Below, one piece after another: positions 1-7,391 of a DNA stretch of 30,252 nt. A program made the position numbers and the translations under genes. The notes under the pieces were generated by a model. It was not told where the DNA came from. It saw only the letters and a program-made list of their open reading frames with translations, and did not search any database. The first letter of the stretch is position 1. Every line of letters starts with the position of its first letter. The DNA is taken from positions 1-30,252 of the forward strand of contig DAIERH010000004.1 of NCBI GenBank assembly GCA_027346925.1, written 5' to 3'. Origin of the DNA: Geobacter sp. GTDB lineage: Bacteria > Desulfobacterota > Desulfuromonadia > Geobacterales > Pseudopelobacteraceae.

Positions 1-280
1 CCTCCTGCCCTTTGGTGAGGGTCATGACGTCACCAGCCATCCTGCCGGTCCTGATTTTGGGCCCCTGCAGGTCGGCCAGAATGCCGACCTGTTTTCCCGT
101 TTTATCGGCAACCCTGCGGATGGTATCGATCAGTATGCGTTTCTGGGCGTTGTCCCCGTGGGAGAAGTTGAGCCGGAAGACATCTGCACCGGCGCTTATC
201 AGGCGGCCAATCATCTCTGGCGAGGAACTGGCCGGCCCAAGCGTGGCCACAATCTTGGTTTTGCGCGCCTGCCTAGTCAT
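1..280 (-). CDS. pyk: Pyruvate kinase, N-terminal part (cut by window edge)
   Basis: The first 93 residues are visible and the rest lies beyond position 1. Pyruvate kinase converts phosphoenolpyruvate and ADP to pyruvate and ATP in the cytoplasm. The visible part has the family hallmarks: KIVATLGPAS near residue 9, the substrate-binding segment GADVFRLNFSHG around residues 31-42, and ADLQGPKIRTG around residues 69-79, which is the first strand-helix run of the TIM barrel. The ATG at 278-280 shares bases with the aconitase stop codon (ATGA overlap), so the two are almost certainly cotranscribed and translationally coupled. No independent Shine-Dalgarno of quality is needed or seen. Identity is firm; only the C-terminal two domains are unseen. 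Confidence 0.93.
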   Translation of the reverse strand, partial: MTRQARKTKIVATLGPASSSPEMIGRLISAGADVFRLNFSHGDNAQKRILIDTIRRVADKTGKQVGILADLQGPKIRTGRMAGDVMTLTKGQE

Positions 281-2217
281 GGGCACTCACCATGCTGCCT
301 GACGAGATTAAGCGTGCCGCCCGCCAGCAGTTCGCGACGCTGGCGTTCCGACACATCCAGCAACGCGATGATCTCTCGTCCGCCTGATAGGATCGGTATC
401 TCGGTCGCGCCTTCCGACACAAGGCGGCGTACGTTGGGTAACGTAAGCGTGTCACCCTGGTTGATCAGGTCGTAATCCGCCGGACTCTTGAAGACCAGCG
501 GCAGGATGCCGAAGTTCACCAGATTGGCCTTGTGGATGCGGGCGAAGCTCTTGGCGATCTTGGCGCGGATACCCAGATAGCGGGGGGCAATGGCGGCATG
601 TTCACGGGACGACCCCTGACCGTAGTTCTCTCCGCCAATAATGATGCCGTTGCCCGCGGCCCTGGCCCTGGCCGGAAAATCGACATCCACCTGCTCGAAG
701 ACATGCTCGGCTATGGCCGGGATGTTGCTGCGCAGCGGCAGCACCTTGTTGCCGGCCGGCATGATCGTATCGGTAGAGATGTTATCCCCCACCTTGAAGA
801 CCACCTGGGCCTGCAATGTATCGGGCAGGGGCTTGAAATCCGGGAAAGGCGCGATATTCGGGCCGGTAACGATCTCCACCTTCGATGTGTCATTCAATGG
901 AAAGATGATGCTGGAGTCGTCCAGCAGGTACTTAGCCGGGTTCTGTACCGCGGGATACGCCTTGATTGCACCCAGCTTGCGCGGGTCGGTTATCACCCCG
1001 AAGATGCCCGCCGCTGCTGCGGTCTCAGGCGAGCAGAGATAGACCTTATCATCCGTGGTGCCGCTGCGGCCGGGGAAGTTGCGCGGAAAGGTACGCAGCG
1101 AAACCTGGTTGGTACCCGGCGCCTGGCCCATCCCTATACACCCCAGGCATCCTGACTGATGGATGGTGGCACCTGCCATGAGCAGGGTCACCACCCCGCC
1201 CTGGTCGGCCACGTTCTCCAGCACTTGACGACTGCCGGGATTGATGTGGAACGTAAGATGCGAGGCGACGCGCTGCCCTTCCAGGATGCGGCAGACCGTC
1301 ATCAGGTCGCGGAACGAGGAGTTGACTGAACTGCCCACCAGCACCTGATCCACCTTGGCCCCTTCCACCTCCCGGACCGGCACCACGTTGTCCGGCGACG
1401 AGGGACAGGCGATCAGCGGTTCCAAGACCGAGAGGTCGATTTCATCATACTCGTCGTAGCTCGCTCCCTCGTCGGCAGCAAGAGCCTGCCACACCTCGCC
1501 CCTTCCTTGGGATACGAGAAACTCCCGCGTCCGCTCATCCGAGGGAAAGATTGAGGAGGTCGCGCCCAGCTCCGCCCCCATGTTGCCGATGGTGGCCCGG
1601 TCCGTTGCCGATAGGGTCGCCACGCCGGGACCGTAATACTCAATGATCTTGCCGACACCACCCTTGACCGTATGGCGACGCAGCATCTCCAGAATGACAT
1701 CCTTACCCGAGACCCAGTCGGGCAGTCTTCCCACCAGCTTGACCCCCATGACCTTGGGGCATGGCAGATAGAATGGGTGCCCGGCCATGGCCATGGCCAC
1801 ATCCAGCCCTCCGGCGCCAATGGCGATCATGGAGAGCCCGGCGGCCGTGGGGGTATGGGAATCGGCACCCAACAGGACCTTGCCCGGCACTCCGAAACGC
1901 TCCAGATGCACCTGGTGTGAAACGCCGTTGCCCGGCTTGGACAGGTGCACCCCGAATTTCATGGCCGCGCTGGTCAGGAAGGCGTGGTCGTCGGCATTCT
2001 TGTAATCGGTCTGCAACAGGTTGTGATCAATGTACTGGGCCGCCAATTCCACCTTGACCCGGGGGATGCCCATGGCGATGAACTCCAGCATGGCCATGGT
2101 GCCGGTGGCGTCCTGCAGCAGGGTATGATCAATGCGGATCGCTATCTCTTTGCCAGGGACCAACTCCCCTACCGCTAAATGGCATTCAAGTATTTTGCTA
2201 GCAAGATTCTTTGACAT
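277..2217 (-). CDS. acn: Aconitate hydratase (single-chain, short type)
   Basis: Interconverts citrate and isocitrate through a [4Fe-4S] cluster in the TCA cycle. The start is taken at 2217 (MSKNLASKIL), preceded by GGAG seven bases upstream, giving 646 residues, shorter than classical bacterial AcnA (about 890). The order is the aconitase cluster domains, a linker, then a swivel domain with GQGSSREHAAIAPRYLGI. The motif GCLGCIGMGQ supplies two cluster cysteines (codons 1147-1149 and 1138-1140). The usual third one, in the GSCTNSS motif, is replaced: the gene reads GSSVNSS (1315-1335). A cysteine in YLCSPE (1033-1035) might stand in for it; that is inference. It resembles the compact aconitase subfamily seen in Aquifex and delta-proteobacteria rather than LeuCD. 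It sits downstream of lpdA and overlaps pyk by 4 nt. Confidence 0.93.
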   Translation of the reverse strand: MSKNLASKILECHLAVGELVPGKEIAIRIDHTLLQDATGTMAMLEFIAMGIPRVKVELAAQYIDHNLLQTDYKNADDHAFLTSAAMKFGVHLSKPGNGVSHQVHLERFGVPGKVLLGADSHTPTAAGLSMIAIGAGGLDVAMAMAGHPFYLPCPKVMGVKLVGRLPDWVSGKDVILEMLRRHTVKGGVGKIIEYYGPGVATLSATDRATIGNMGAELGATSSIFPSDERTREFLVSQGRGEVWQALAADEGASYDEYDEIDLSVLEPLIACPSSPDNVVPVREVEGAKVDQVLVGSSVNSSFRDLMTVCRILEGQRVASHLTFHINPGSRQVLENVADQGGVVTLLMAGATIHQSGCLGCIGMGQAPGTNQVSLRTFPRNFPGRSGTTDDKVYLCSPETAAAAGIFGVITDPRKLGAIKAYPAVQNPAKYLLDDSSIIFPLNDTSKVEIVTGPNIAPFPDFKPLPDTLQAQVVFKVGDNISTDTIMPAGNKVLPLRSNIPAIAEHVFEQVDVDFPARARAAGNGIIIGGENYGQGSSREHAAIAPRYLGIRAKIAKSFARIHKANLVNFGILPLVFKSPADYDLINQGDTLTLPNVRRLVSEGATEIPILSGGREIIALLDVSERQRRELLAGGTLNLVRQHGECP

Positions 2218-2321
2218 GACTGATCTCCTTCCTGCCACAGAAGGCAGTAAAAATCCCGTGTTTGCTTATTTATAATTGTACCGCATCGGGATGGCGAAGG
2301 GGAACGCCTGGCATGCGAGGA
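2218..2321 (-). promoter_or_regulatory. lpdA-acn intergenic region, possible weak promoter
   Basis: These 104 bp separate lpdA from acn. On the minus strand they contain an AT-rich run (TACAATTATAAAT, about 2267-2279) that could serve as a -10 region. No convincing -35 hexamer at 16-18 bp is seen. A loose inverted repeat (ATCCCG/CGGGAT, long loop) flanks the run. The aconitase Shine-Dalgarno (GGAG) lies at its acn-proximal end. It could be a secondary promoter for acn-pyk; the call is weak. Confidence 0.25.
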
Positions 2322-3746
2322 TCAGGCATGAATCGCTTCCTTGTGCACGTCCAGCGCTGCCTCTTTCATTGCCTCCGGCAGAGTTGGGTGGCCGTGGCAG
2401 GTCAGGGCGATGTCCCGGGCCGTACCAGCGAAGCTCATCACCGCGACCGCCTCGGCGATCAGGTCCGAGGCCCGCGGTCCGACGATGTGGACGCCCAGGA
2501 CACGGTCGGTTTCCCCGTGGGCCAGGATCTTGACGAACCCTTCGGTCTCATCCATGCAGCGTGCCCGCCCCAAGGCGGCAAAATTGAAACGGCCGACCGC
2601 ATAAGGGACACCCGCCTCCTTCAACTGCTCCTCGGTCCGGCCCACACATGCCCCCTCCGGCCAGGTGTAGACGATACCGGGGATATAGTCGTATTCCACG
2701 ACGCTGTTCTGACCAGCCATTCTCTCCACGCAGACCACACCCTCCTCGGATGCCTTGTGGGCAAGCATAGGGCCGGGAACGAGATCGCCGATGGCATGGA
2801 TACCTGCAACCGTGGTCTGGAAGTCTTCGTCCACGACCACCCTGCCCCGCTCGTCCAGCTTGACGCCCAGTTCATCCAGGCCAAGCCCGGCCGTGAGCGG
2901 CTTTCTGCCCACCGCCACCAGTAATCGGTCGCATTCGACATCCTCTAGGCCGGCACCGGCATCGAACTGGACAACAGCCTTGTCGTCATCACGCCGCAGG
3001 CCATTGATGCGCGTTCCCAGTTTGAACTGGATGCCCTGCTTGCGCAGGGAACGGTGGATGGTGTCGGCCGCCTGGCGGTCCATGGTGGGCAGAATATGGG
3101 GCAACATCTCGATCACCGTCACCTGCGCACCGAGGCGGCGCCAGACCGAGCCCATCTCCAGGCCAATGAAACCGCCGCCTGCAATCACCAGATGATCGGG
3201 GACCCGCTCGAAAGAAAGCGCCTCGCGGGCACTGACGACGACCCGGCCGTCAAAAGGTATGGCGGGCAGCGAAACCGCCTCGCTGCCGGTCGCCAGCAGC
3301 ACCCGCGGAGCCGTGAACATTGTTGCCGATTCGCTGGAAGCGACCGGAGACACCATAACCTCATGCAGGCCGCCTCCATTACGCCCCCCGAGCCGAGCAC
3401 TTCCGTTGACCCACTCGATCTTGTTCTTCTTGAAGAGATAGGCGATACCGTCGGTATTCTTCCTGACCACGTCGTCCTTGCGCCGCAGCATCGCATCCAG
3501 GTCCAGTCGCGGCGGATCGACTCCGATGCCGTGCACGCCGAAGCGGTCACGGGCCAGGGCGAACAGTTCGCTGGAGTCCAGGAGCGCCTTACTGGGGATG
3601 CACCCCTCGTTCAGGCAGACCCCTCCCAGGGTTTCGCGCTGTTCCACCACAACGACCTTGACTCCAAGCTGGCTTGCGCGGATGGCGGCAACGTAACCGC
3701 CCGGACCGGCGCCGATGATAATGAGATCGTAGCTTTGTTCGGACAT
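2322..3746 (-). CDS. lpdA: Dihydrolipoyl dehydrogenase (E3)
   Basis: FAD enzyme that reoxidises dihydrolipoyl groups on E2 or H proteins and passes electrons to NAD+. The start at 3746 (MSEQSYDLII) has GGGAGGG just upstream, giving 474 residues, the normal E3 length. Seen in order: the FAD dinucleotide fold IIGAGPGGYVA (residues 10-20), the redox disulfide GGVCLNEGCIPSK (Cys44, Cys49), a second nucleotide fold IAGGGFIGLEMG for NAD, AIGDLVPGPMLAHKA at the FAD site, and the C-terminal dimerisation domain with HGHPTLPEA (His453 and Glu458 as the catalytic pair). It follows sucB with a 67-bp gap, so its main partner is probably the 2-oxoglutarate dehydrogenase E2. It could also serve the orphan GcvH at 12273-12659. 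Confidence 0.96.
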   Translation of the reverse strand: MSEQSYDLIIIGAGPGGYVAAIRASQLGVKVVVVEQRETLGGVCLNEGCIPSKALLDSSELFALARDRFGVHGIGVDPPRLDLDAMLRRKDDVVRKNTDGIAYLFKKNKIEWVNGSARLGGRNGGGLHEVMVSPVASSESATMFTAPRVLLATGSEAVSLPAIPFDGRVVVSAREALSFERVPDHLVIAGGGFIGLEMGSVWRRLGAQVTVIEMLPHILPTMDRQAADTIHRSLRKQGIQFKLGTRINGLRRDDDKAVVQFDAGAGLEDVECDRLLVAVGRKPLTAGLGLDELGVKLDERGRVVVDEDFQTTVAGIHAIGDLVPGPMLAHKASEEGVVCVERMAGQNSVVEYDYIPGIVYTWPEGACVGRTEEQLKEAGVPYAVGRFNFAALGRARCMDETEGFVKILAHGETDRVLGVHIVGPRASDLIAEAVAVMSFAGTARDIALTCHGHPTLPEAMKEAALDVHKEAIHA

Positions 3747-3763
3747 GATTACCCTCCCTAGAC

Positions 3764-3797
3764 GCGACCGCTGGCCTCCCAAAGACACTACGGTCGC
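3764..3797 (-). repeat. Inverted repeat between sucB and lpdA
   Basis: GCGACCG at 3764-3770 is the exact reverse complement of CGGTCGC at 3791-3797, separated by 20 bases. It lies between the sucB stop and the lpdA Shine-Dalgarno and has no T-tract in the direction of transcription. It could fold in the mRNA as an intercistronic processing or stability hairpin. It is unlikely to be a strong terminator. Confidence 0.4.
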
Positions 3798-3813
3798 CCC
3801 TGCATGTGCGTCA

Positions 3814-5124
3814 TTACACTTCCAACAGCAACTCTTCCGGCTCTTCAACGTACTCCTTGACCTTCTTCAGGAACTGCACCGCCTCCCGGCCGTCGATGAT
3901 GCGGTGGTCATAGGACAGCGCCAGGTACATCATGGGGCGGATCACGACCTGTCCGTTCCGCGCCACCGGCCGATCCTGGATGGCGTGCATGCCAAGCACG
4001 CCGCTCTGGGGCGGGTTGAGGATCGGGGTGGAAAGCATTGAACCGTACACTCCGCCGTTGGAGATGGAAAAGGTGCCCCCTTCCAGTTCAGTAATGGCCA
4101 ACCGGTTGCTCTTAATCTTTTCCACGAACTCCAGGATGGCCTGCTCGATCTCATGGAGGTGCAGCCGGCCGGCATCGCGCAGTACCGGCACCACCAGTCC
4201 CTTTTCGCCGCCAATGGCGACGCCGATGTCATAGAACTGGTGATATATGATGTCGTCGCCGTCGATACTGGCATTGACCGCGGGAAACTGGCGCAATGCC
4301 TCGCAGCATGCCTTGACGAAGAATGACATATATCCCAGGGCAACCCCGTGGCGTTCTTGAAAATGTTCGCGGTATTTCTCCCGCAACATCTTGATATGGC
4401 TCAGGTCGGCCTCGTTGAAGGTGGTCAGCATGGCAGTCTGCTGGCGGGCCGCCAGCAGACGTTCGGCAATGCGCTTTCGGAGGGGTGACATGGGACGGCG
4501 CAGGCTGCCGGAGTATGTCGGGGGCTCTTCGGATCGGACCAGGCCGGGCTGCCCATTATGCGGCCTCGCAGATGGCGCAGGAGAAGGCGCCGTTCCGCCG
4601 GGCTCCGCAGGGGGTTGCGGCGGAACCGGGTCCAGCGCCGGTTGAGCTTCAGGAATGGGCGCGGCCGGCTTTGGAGCCGGTGAACGCCGCGATTTTTCCT
4701 CGATGCGGCTGAACAGGTCGTCCAGTGTGATCCGGCCCCCCTTTCCGGTGCCGGCTACCGTTTCAGGGGCAATGCCCTGCTCCCGCATCTCGCGGCGGAC
4801 GGCGGGAGACGAAACCGTGGCTCTGATCTCTTCCTCGCGCGGCAGGTGGGCAGCGGTTTCCAGTGGTGCGGCAAGAGGGGACCTGGATGCAGCAGCCTCT
4901 TCATCGATCGCTCCGATGACGGTGCCAATCGTTACCGTTGTACCCTCGGCCACGGCAATCGACAGCACCCCGGCCGCATCGGCGTTGATGTCCAGCGTGA
5001 TTTTGTCGGTCTCGAGCTCGCACAGCGGCTCATCCTTTTTCACCGCATCGCCGCTGTGCTTGAACCATTTGGCCAACAAGGCATCATGTACCGACTCACC
5101 GACCTCCGGCACACGTATCTCCAT
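3814..5124 (-). CDS. sucB: 2-oxoglutarate dehydrogenase complex E2, dihydrolipoyl succinyltransferase
   Basis: Transfers the succinyl group from the E1-bound intermediate through a lipoyl arm to CoA. The start at 5124 (MEIRVPEVGE) has GGAGG eight bases upstream, giving 436 residues. An in-frame ATG at 5139 precedes but overlaps the ribosome site. Domains: lipoyl domain about 1-76 with ELETDKITL (Lys41 carries lipoate); E3/E1-binding domain about 103-139 (SSPAVRREMREQGI to GKGGRITLDDL); a Pro/Ala-rich linker about 145-205; catalytic domain about 210-436 with YDHRIIDGREAVQF (His407, Asp411). The C-terminus EPEELLLEV and the motif fit SucB better than pyruvate or acetoin E2s. No E1 gene (sucA) precedes it; a hairpin and nifS lie immediately upstream. 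Confidence 0.93.
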   Translation of the reverse strand: MEIRVPEVGESVHDALLAKWFKHSGDAVKKDEPLCELETDKITLDINADAAGVLSIAVAEGTTVTIGTVIGAIDEEAAASRSPLAAPLETAAHLPREEEIRATVSSPAVRREMREQGIAPETVAGTGKGGRITLDDLFSRIEEKSRRSPAPKPAAPIPEAQPALDPVPPQPPAEPGGTAPSPAPSARPHNGQPGLVRSEEPPTYSGSLRRPMSPLRKRIAERLLAARQQTAMLTTFNEADLSHIKMLREKYREHFQERHGVALGYMSFFVKACCEALRQFPAVNASIDGDDIIYHQFYDIGVAIGGEKGLVVPVLRDAGRLHLHEIEQAILEFVEKIKSNRLAITELEGGTFSISNGGVYGSMLSTPILNPPQSGVLGMHAIQDRPVARNGQVVIRPMMYLALSYDHRIIDGREAVQFLKKVKEYVEEPEELLLEV

Positions 5125-5190
5125 AACCAGACCCTCCATACCAAGAAGTAGCTATCATTCTAACGCACTTTGTCCGATTTTCCAGCAAAG

Positions 5191-5221
5191 ACAAAGGGCG
5201 ACCATTACGGTCGCCCTTTGT
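5191..5221 (-). terminator. Hairpin terminator downstream of nifUS
   Basis: A perfect 13-bp inverted repeat (ACAAAGGGCGACC at 5191-5203, GGTCGCCCTTTGT at 5209-5221) with a 5-base loop lies 25 nt past the nifS stop. Going on the minus strand the stem ends in UUUGU and continues CUUUG, so the U-tract is weak. It sits in the 122-bp gap between nifS and sucB and probably separates the two transcription units. Confidence 0.75.
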
Positions 5222-5246
5222 GGAACAAATAGATATCGCCGCCGAC

Positions 5247-6422
5247 CTACCCCTGGCCCTTGATGAATTCACGGCCAAAGGGCGACATCTGCCGCAAGCG
5301 GGCAATGATGGGCGGCAGTTCGCGGATGACCGTTTCGATCTCCTCAGGGGTGGTAAAACGTGACAGGGAAAAGCGGATCGAGCCATGGGCGCAGGTGAAG
5401 GGCACCCCCATGGCACGCAGCACATGTGACGGCTCCAGCGAGCCGGAGGTGCAGGCGCTGCCCGACGAGGCGCAGACGCCCAATTCGCTGAGCAGCAGCA
5501 GGATGGCCTCACCCTCCACGAATTCGTAGGCTATGGAAGTGGTGTTAGGCAGGCGTTCGGCCGCCCCTCCGTTGATGCGGGCATTGGGGATATGGGCCAT
5601 CAACTCGTCTTGCAGGCGGTCTCGTAACGCCTTGACCTGGGTATTCTCCAGTTTCATGTGCTGGCCGGCCAGTTCGCAGGCCTTGCCCAGGGCAATGATA
5701 GCGGCGGCGTTCTCCGTGCCGGCGCGGCGGCTCTTCTCCTGGTGCCCGCCGACCAGAAAAGGGCGGAAGGGGGTGCCACGGCGCAGGTAGAGAACGCCGA
5801 TCCCCTTGGGGGCGTGCAGTTTGTGGCCGGAAAGCGACAACATGTCGATGTTCGAGGTGGCCATGTCGATCGGAACCTTGCCCACTGCCTGGACGGCATC
5901 GGTATGAAACAGCGCCCCCTTGGCCTTGGTAATGGCGGCTGCCTCCTCGACGGGAAAGATCACCCCGGTCTCGTTGTTGGCCCACATCAGCGACACGATG
6001 GCGGTATCCTCATCCACAGTGGCTTTCAACTCCTCCATGTCCAGCCTGCCCTCGCCGTCCACGCCGATCTCGCTGACCCGGTATCCCTTCTGGCTTAGGT
6101 TGCGGCACTGGGTCAGCACGGCCGGGTGCTCCACCCGGGAGGTGATGACGTGGCGCCGCTCGGGAAAGACCTCCAGGGCCGAGCGGATGGCGGCGTTGTC
6201 ACTCTCGGTCCCGCAGGCGGTGAAGATGATCTCATCAGGCGAGGCGCCCAGAAGAGCCGCCACGCGGCTACGCCCCTCATCCACTTTCCGCTGTACCTGG
6301 CCGCCGAAAAAGTGCATGGAACTGGGGTTGCCGTACAATTCGCAAAAATAGGGACGCATCTCCTCGAAGACCGCCTCGTCCACCTTGGTGGTGGCATTGT
6401 TGTCGAGATAGATTTCCTTCAT
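5247..6422 (-). CDS. nifS: Cysteine desulfurase NifS
   Basis: PLP enzyme that strips sulfur from cysteine as an enzyme persulfide for Fe-S cluster assembly on NifU. 391 residues, the family length. Seen: N-terminal YLDNNATTKVDEAV, EHPAV (His99, PLP stacking), ANNETG (149-153), HTDAVQAVGK, SLSGHKLHAPKG (Lys201 forms the Schiff base), and CASSGSACTSG (Cys324 is the persulfide cysteine, as in Azotobacter NifS Cys325). The start ATG overlaps the nifU stop by 4 nt (6419-6422), which argues for tight coupling with the scaffold protein. No nitrogenase structural genes are nearby, so this is likely the general Fe-S assembly pair of the cell, as known in related bacteria; that role is inferred. Confidence 0.95.
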   Translation of the reverse strand: MKEIYLDNNATTKVDEAVFEEMRPYFCELYGNPSSMHFFGGQVQRKVDEGRSRVAALLGASPDEIIFTACGTESDNAAIRSALEVFPERRHVITSRVEHPAVLTQCRNLSQKGYRVSEIGVDGEGRLDMEELKATVDEDTAIVSLMWANNETGVIFPVEEAAAITKAKGALFHTDAVQAVGKVPIDMATSNIDMLSLSGHKLHAPKGIGVLYLRRGTPFRPFLVGGHQEKSRRAGTENAAAIIALGKACELAGQHMKLENTQVKALRDRLQDELMAHIPNARINGGAAERLPNTTSIAYEFVEGEAILLLLSELGVCASSGSACTSGSLEPSHVLRAMGVPFTCAHGSIRFSLSRFTTPEEIETVIRELPPIIARLRQMSPFGREFIKGQG

Positions 6423-7291
6423 GATGCGACCTCCTCGACCACGATATCCTCGGCCACCAAGTCACGCAGCTTCTGCTCAACAACTCGCGAGGTATAGCCG
6501 GACGAGGCACAGCCGGCGCAGGCCTTGCGAAAGGCCACCTGCACCTTGGGTCCATCGATGTCGATCAATTCCAGGTCGCCGCCGTCCGCCCACAGAAGCG
6601 GCCGGATATCCTTTTCCAACACCTCCTGGATCATCTGCATCTTCTTCAGGTTGGAAAGCTTTTCGGGGCGTTTGCGCGGCTCTTCTGGCTGTTTGCCCAT
6701 CACCTCGGCAATCAGTTCATTGATCTTGGGGATGCAGCCGCCGCAGCCGCCGCCGGCCTTGGTGAAGTGGGTGACTTGTTCGGCCGTGGTCAGCCGGTTG
6801 GTTTCGATCACCTTTTTAAGGAACACATCGGTTATGCCGAAACACTTGCAGACAATGGACCCTTCCTGGTCGGGATACGCCGGGCCATGGTCATGGTCGT
6901 GGCCATGGGGTTTTACCTCATGACCACGGTACTTGGCAATTGCCGCCTCCAGAGCCTCCTGTCCCATCACCGAGCAGTGCATCTTCTCCTCCGGCAGCCC
7001 CCCCAGGAATTCGGCGATATCCTGGTTGCTGATGGCCAGAGCCTCGTCCAGGGTCTTGCCCTTGACCATCTCTGTCAGGGCCGACGAGGAGGCTATGGCG
7101 CTGGCGCAGCCAAAGGTCTGGAACTTGGCGTCCACGATCTTTTCCTTGTTGTTGTCTAATTTGAGGTAAAGCTTGAGCGCATCGCCGCAGGCCAGACTCC
7201 CCACCTCGCCGATTGCGTCCGCATCGGGGATATCCCCCACGTTGCGGGGGTTCAGAAAATGATCCTTAACGGTTGGTGTATAATCCCACAT
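6419..7291 (-). CDS. nifU: Fe-S cluster assembly scaffold NifU (three domains)
   Basis: Scaffold on which clusters form from NifS-derived sulfur before transfer to target proteins. The start at 7291 (MWDYTPTVKD) has GGAGG seven bases upstream, giving 290 residues. An IscU-like domain at about 1-125 carries Cys35 (ACGD), Cys62 (FGCAS) and Cys106 (HCSVMG). A BFD-like [2Fe-2S] domain at about 146-195 has Cys148 and Cys150 (CKC) plus Cys183 and Cys186 (CGGC). A C-terminal Nfu domain at about 218-285 has Cys258-AG-Cys261. All nine expected cysteines are present. The linker at 129-136 is rich in histidine and aspartate (HGHDHDHG), unusual and possibly metal-binding. It is the first gene of nifUS, 100 bp after pgm. 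Confidence 0.95.
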   Translation of the reverse strand: MWDYTPTVKDHFLNPRNVGDIPDADAIGEVGSLACGDALKLYLKLDNNKEKIVDAKFQTFGCASAIASSSALTEMVKGKTLDEALAISNQDIAEFLGGLPEEKMHCSVMGQEALEAAIAKYRGHEVKPHGHDHDHGPAYPDQEGSIVCKCFGITDVFLKKVIETNRLTTAEQVTHFTKAGGGCGGCIPKINELIAEVMGKQPEEPRKRPEKLSNLKKMQMIQEVLEKDIRPLLWADGGDLELIDIDGPKVQVAFRKACAGCASSGYTSRVVEQKLRDLVAEDIVVEEVAS

Positions 7292-7322
7292 GGTGATTCC
7301 TCCAGTAATGGTCATCTAATCA

Positions 7323-7351
7323 GGTACAGCCTGCTTGGAATCAAGCGTACC
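7323..7351. repeat. Small imperfect stem between pgm and nifU
   Basis: GGTAC ... GCTTG-GAAT-CAAGC-GTACC forms a two-part stem: inner arms of 5 bp with a 4-base loop, outer GGTAC/GTACC arms, and a one-sided bulge on the left. It lies in the 100-bp gap between the pgm stop and the nifU start. No T-tract follows on the minus strand. It may be an mRNA structure or an operator; I cannot assign a factor. Confidence 0.3.
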
Positions 7352-7391
7352 ATCAACCACGGTCGAATTGTTTGCACTGCCAACAAATACA

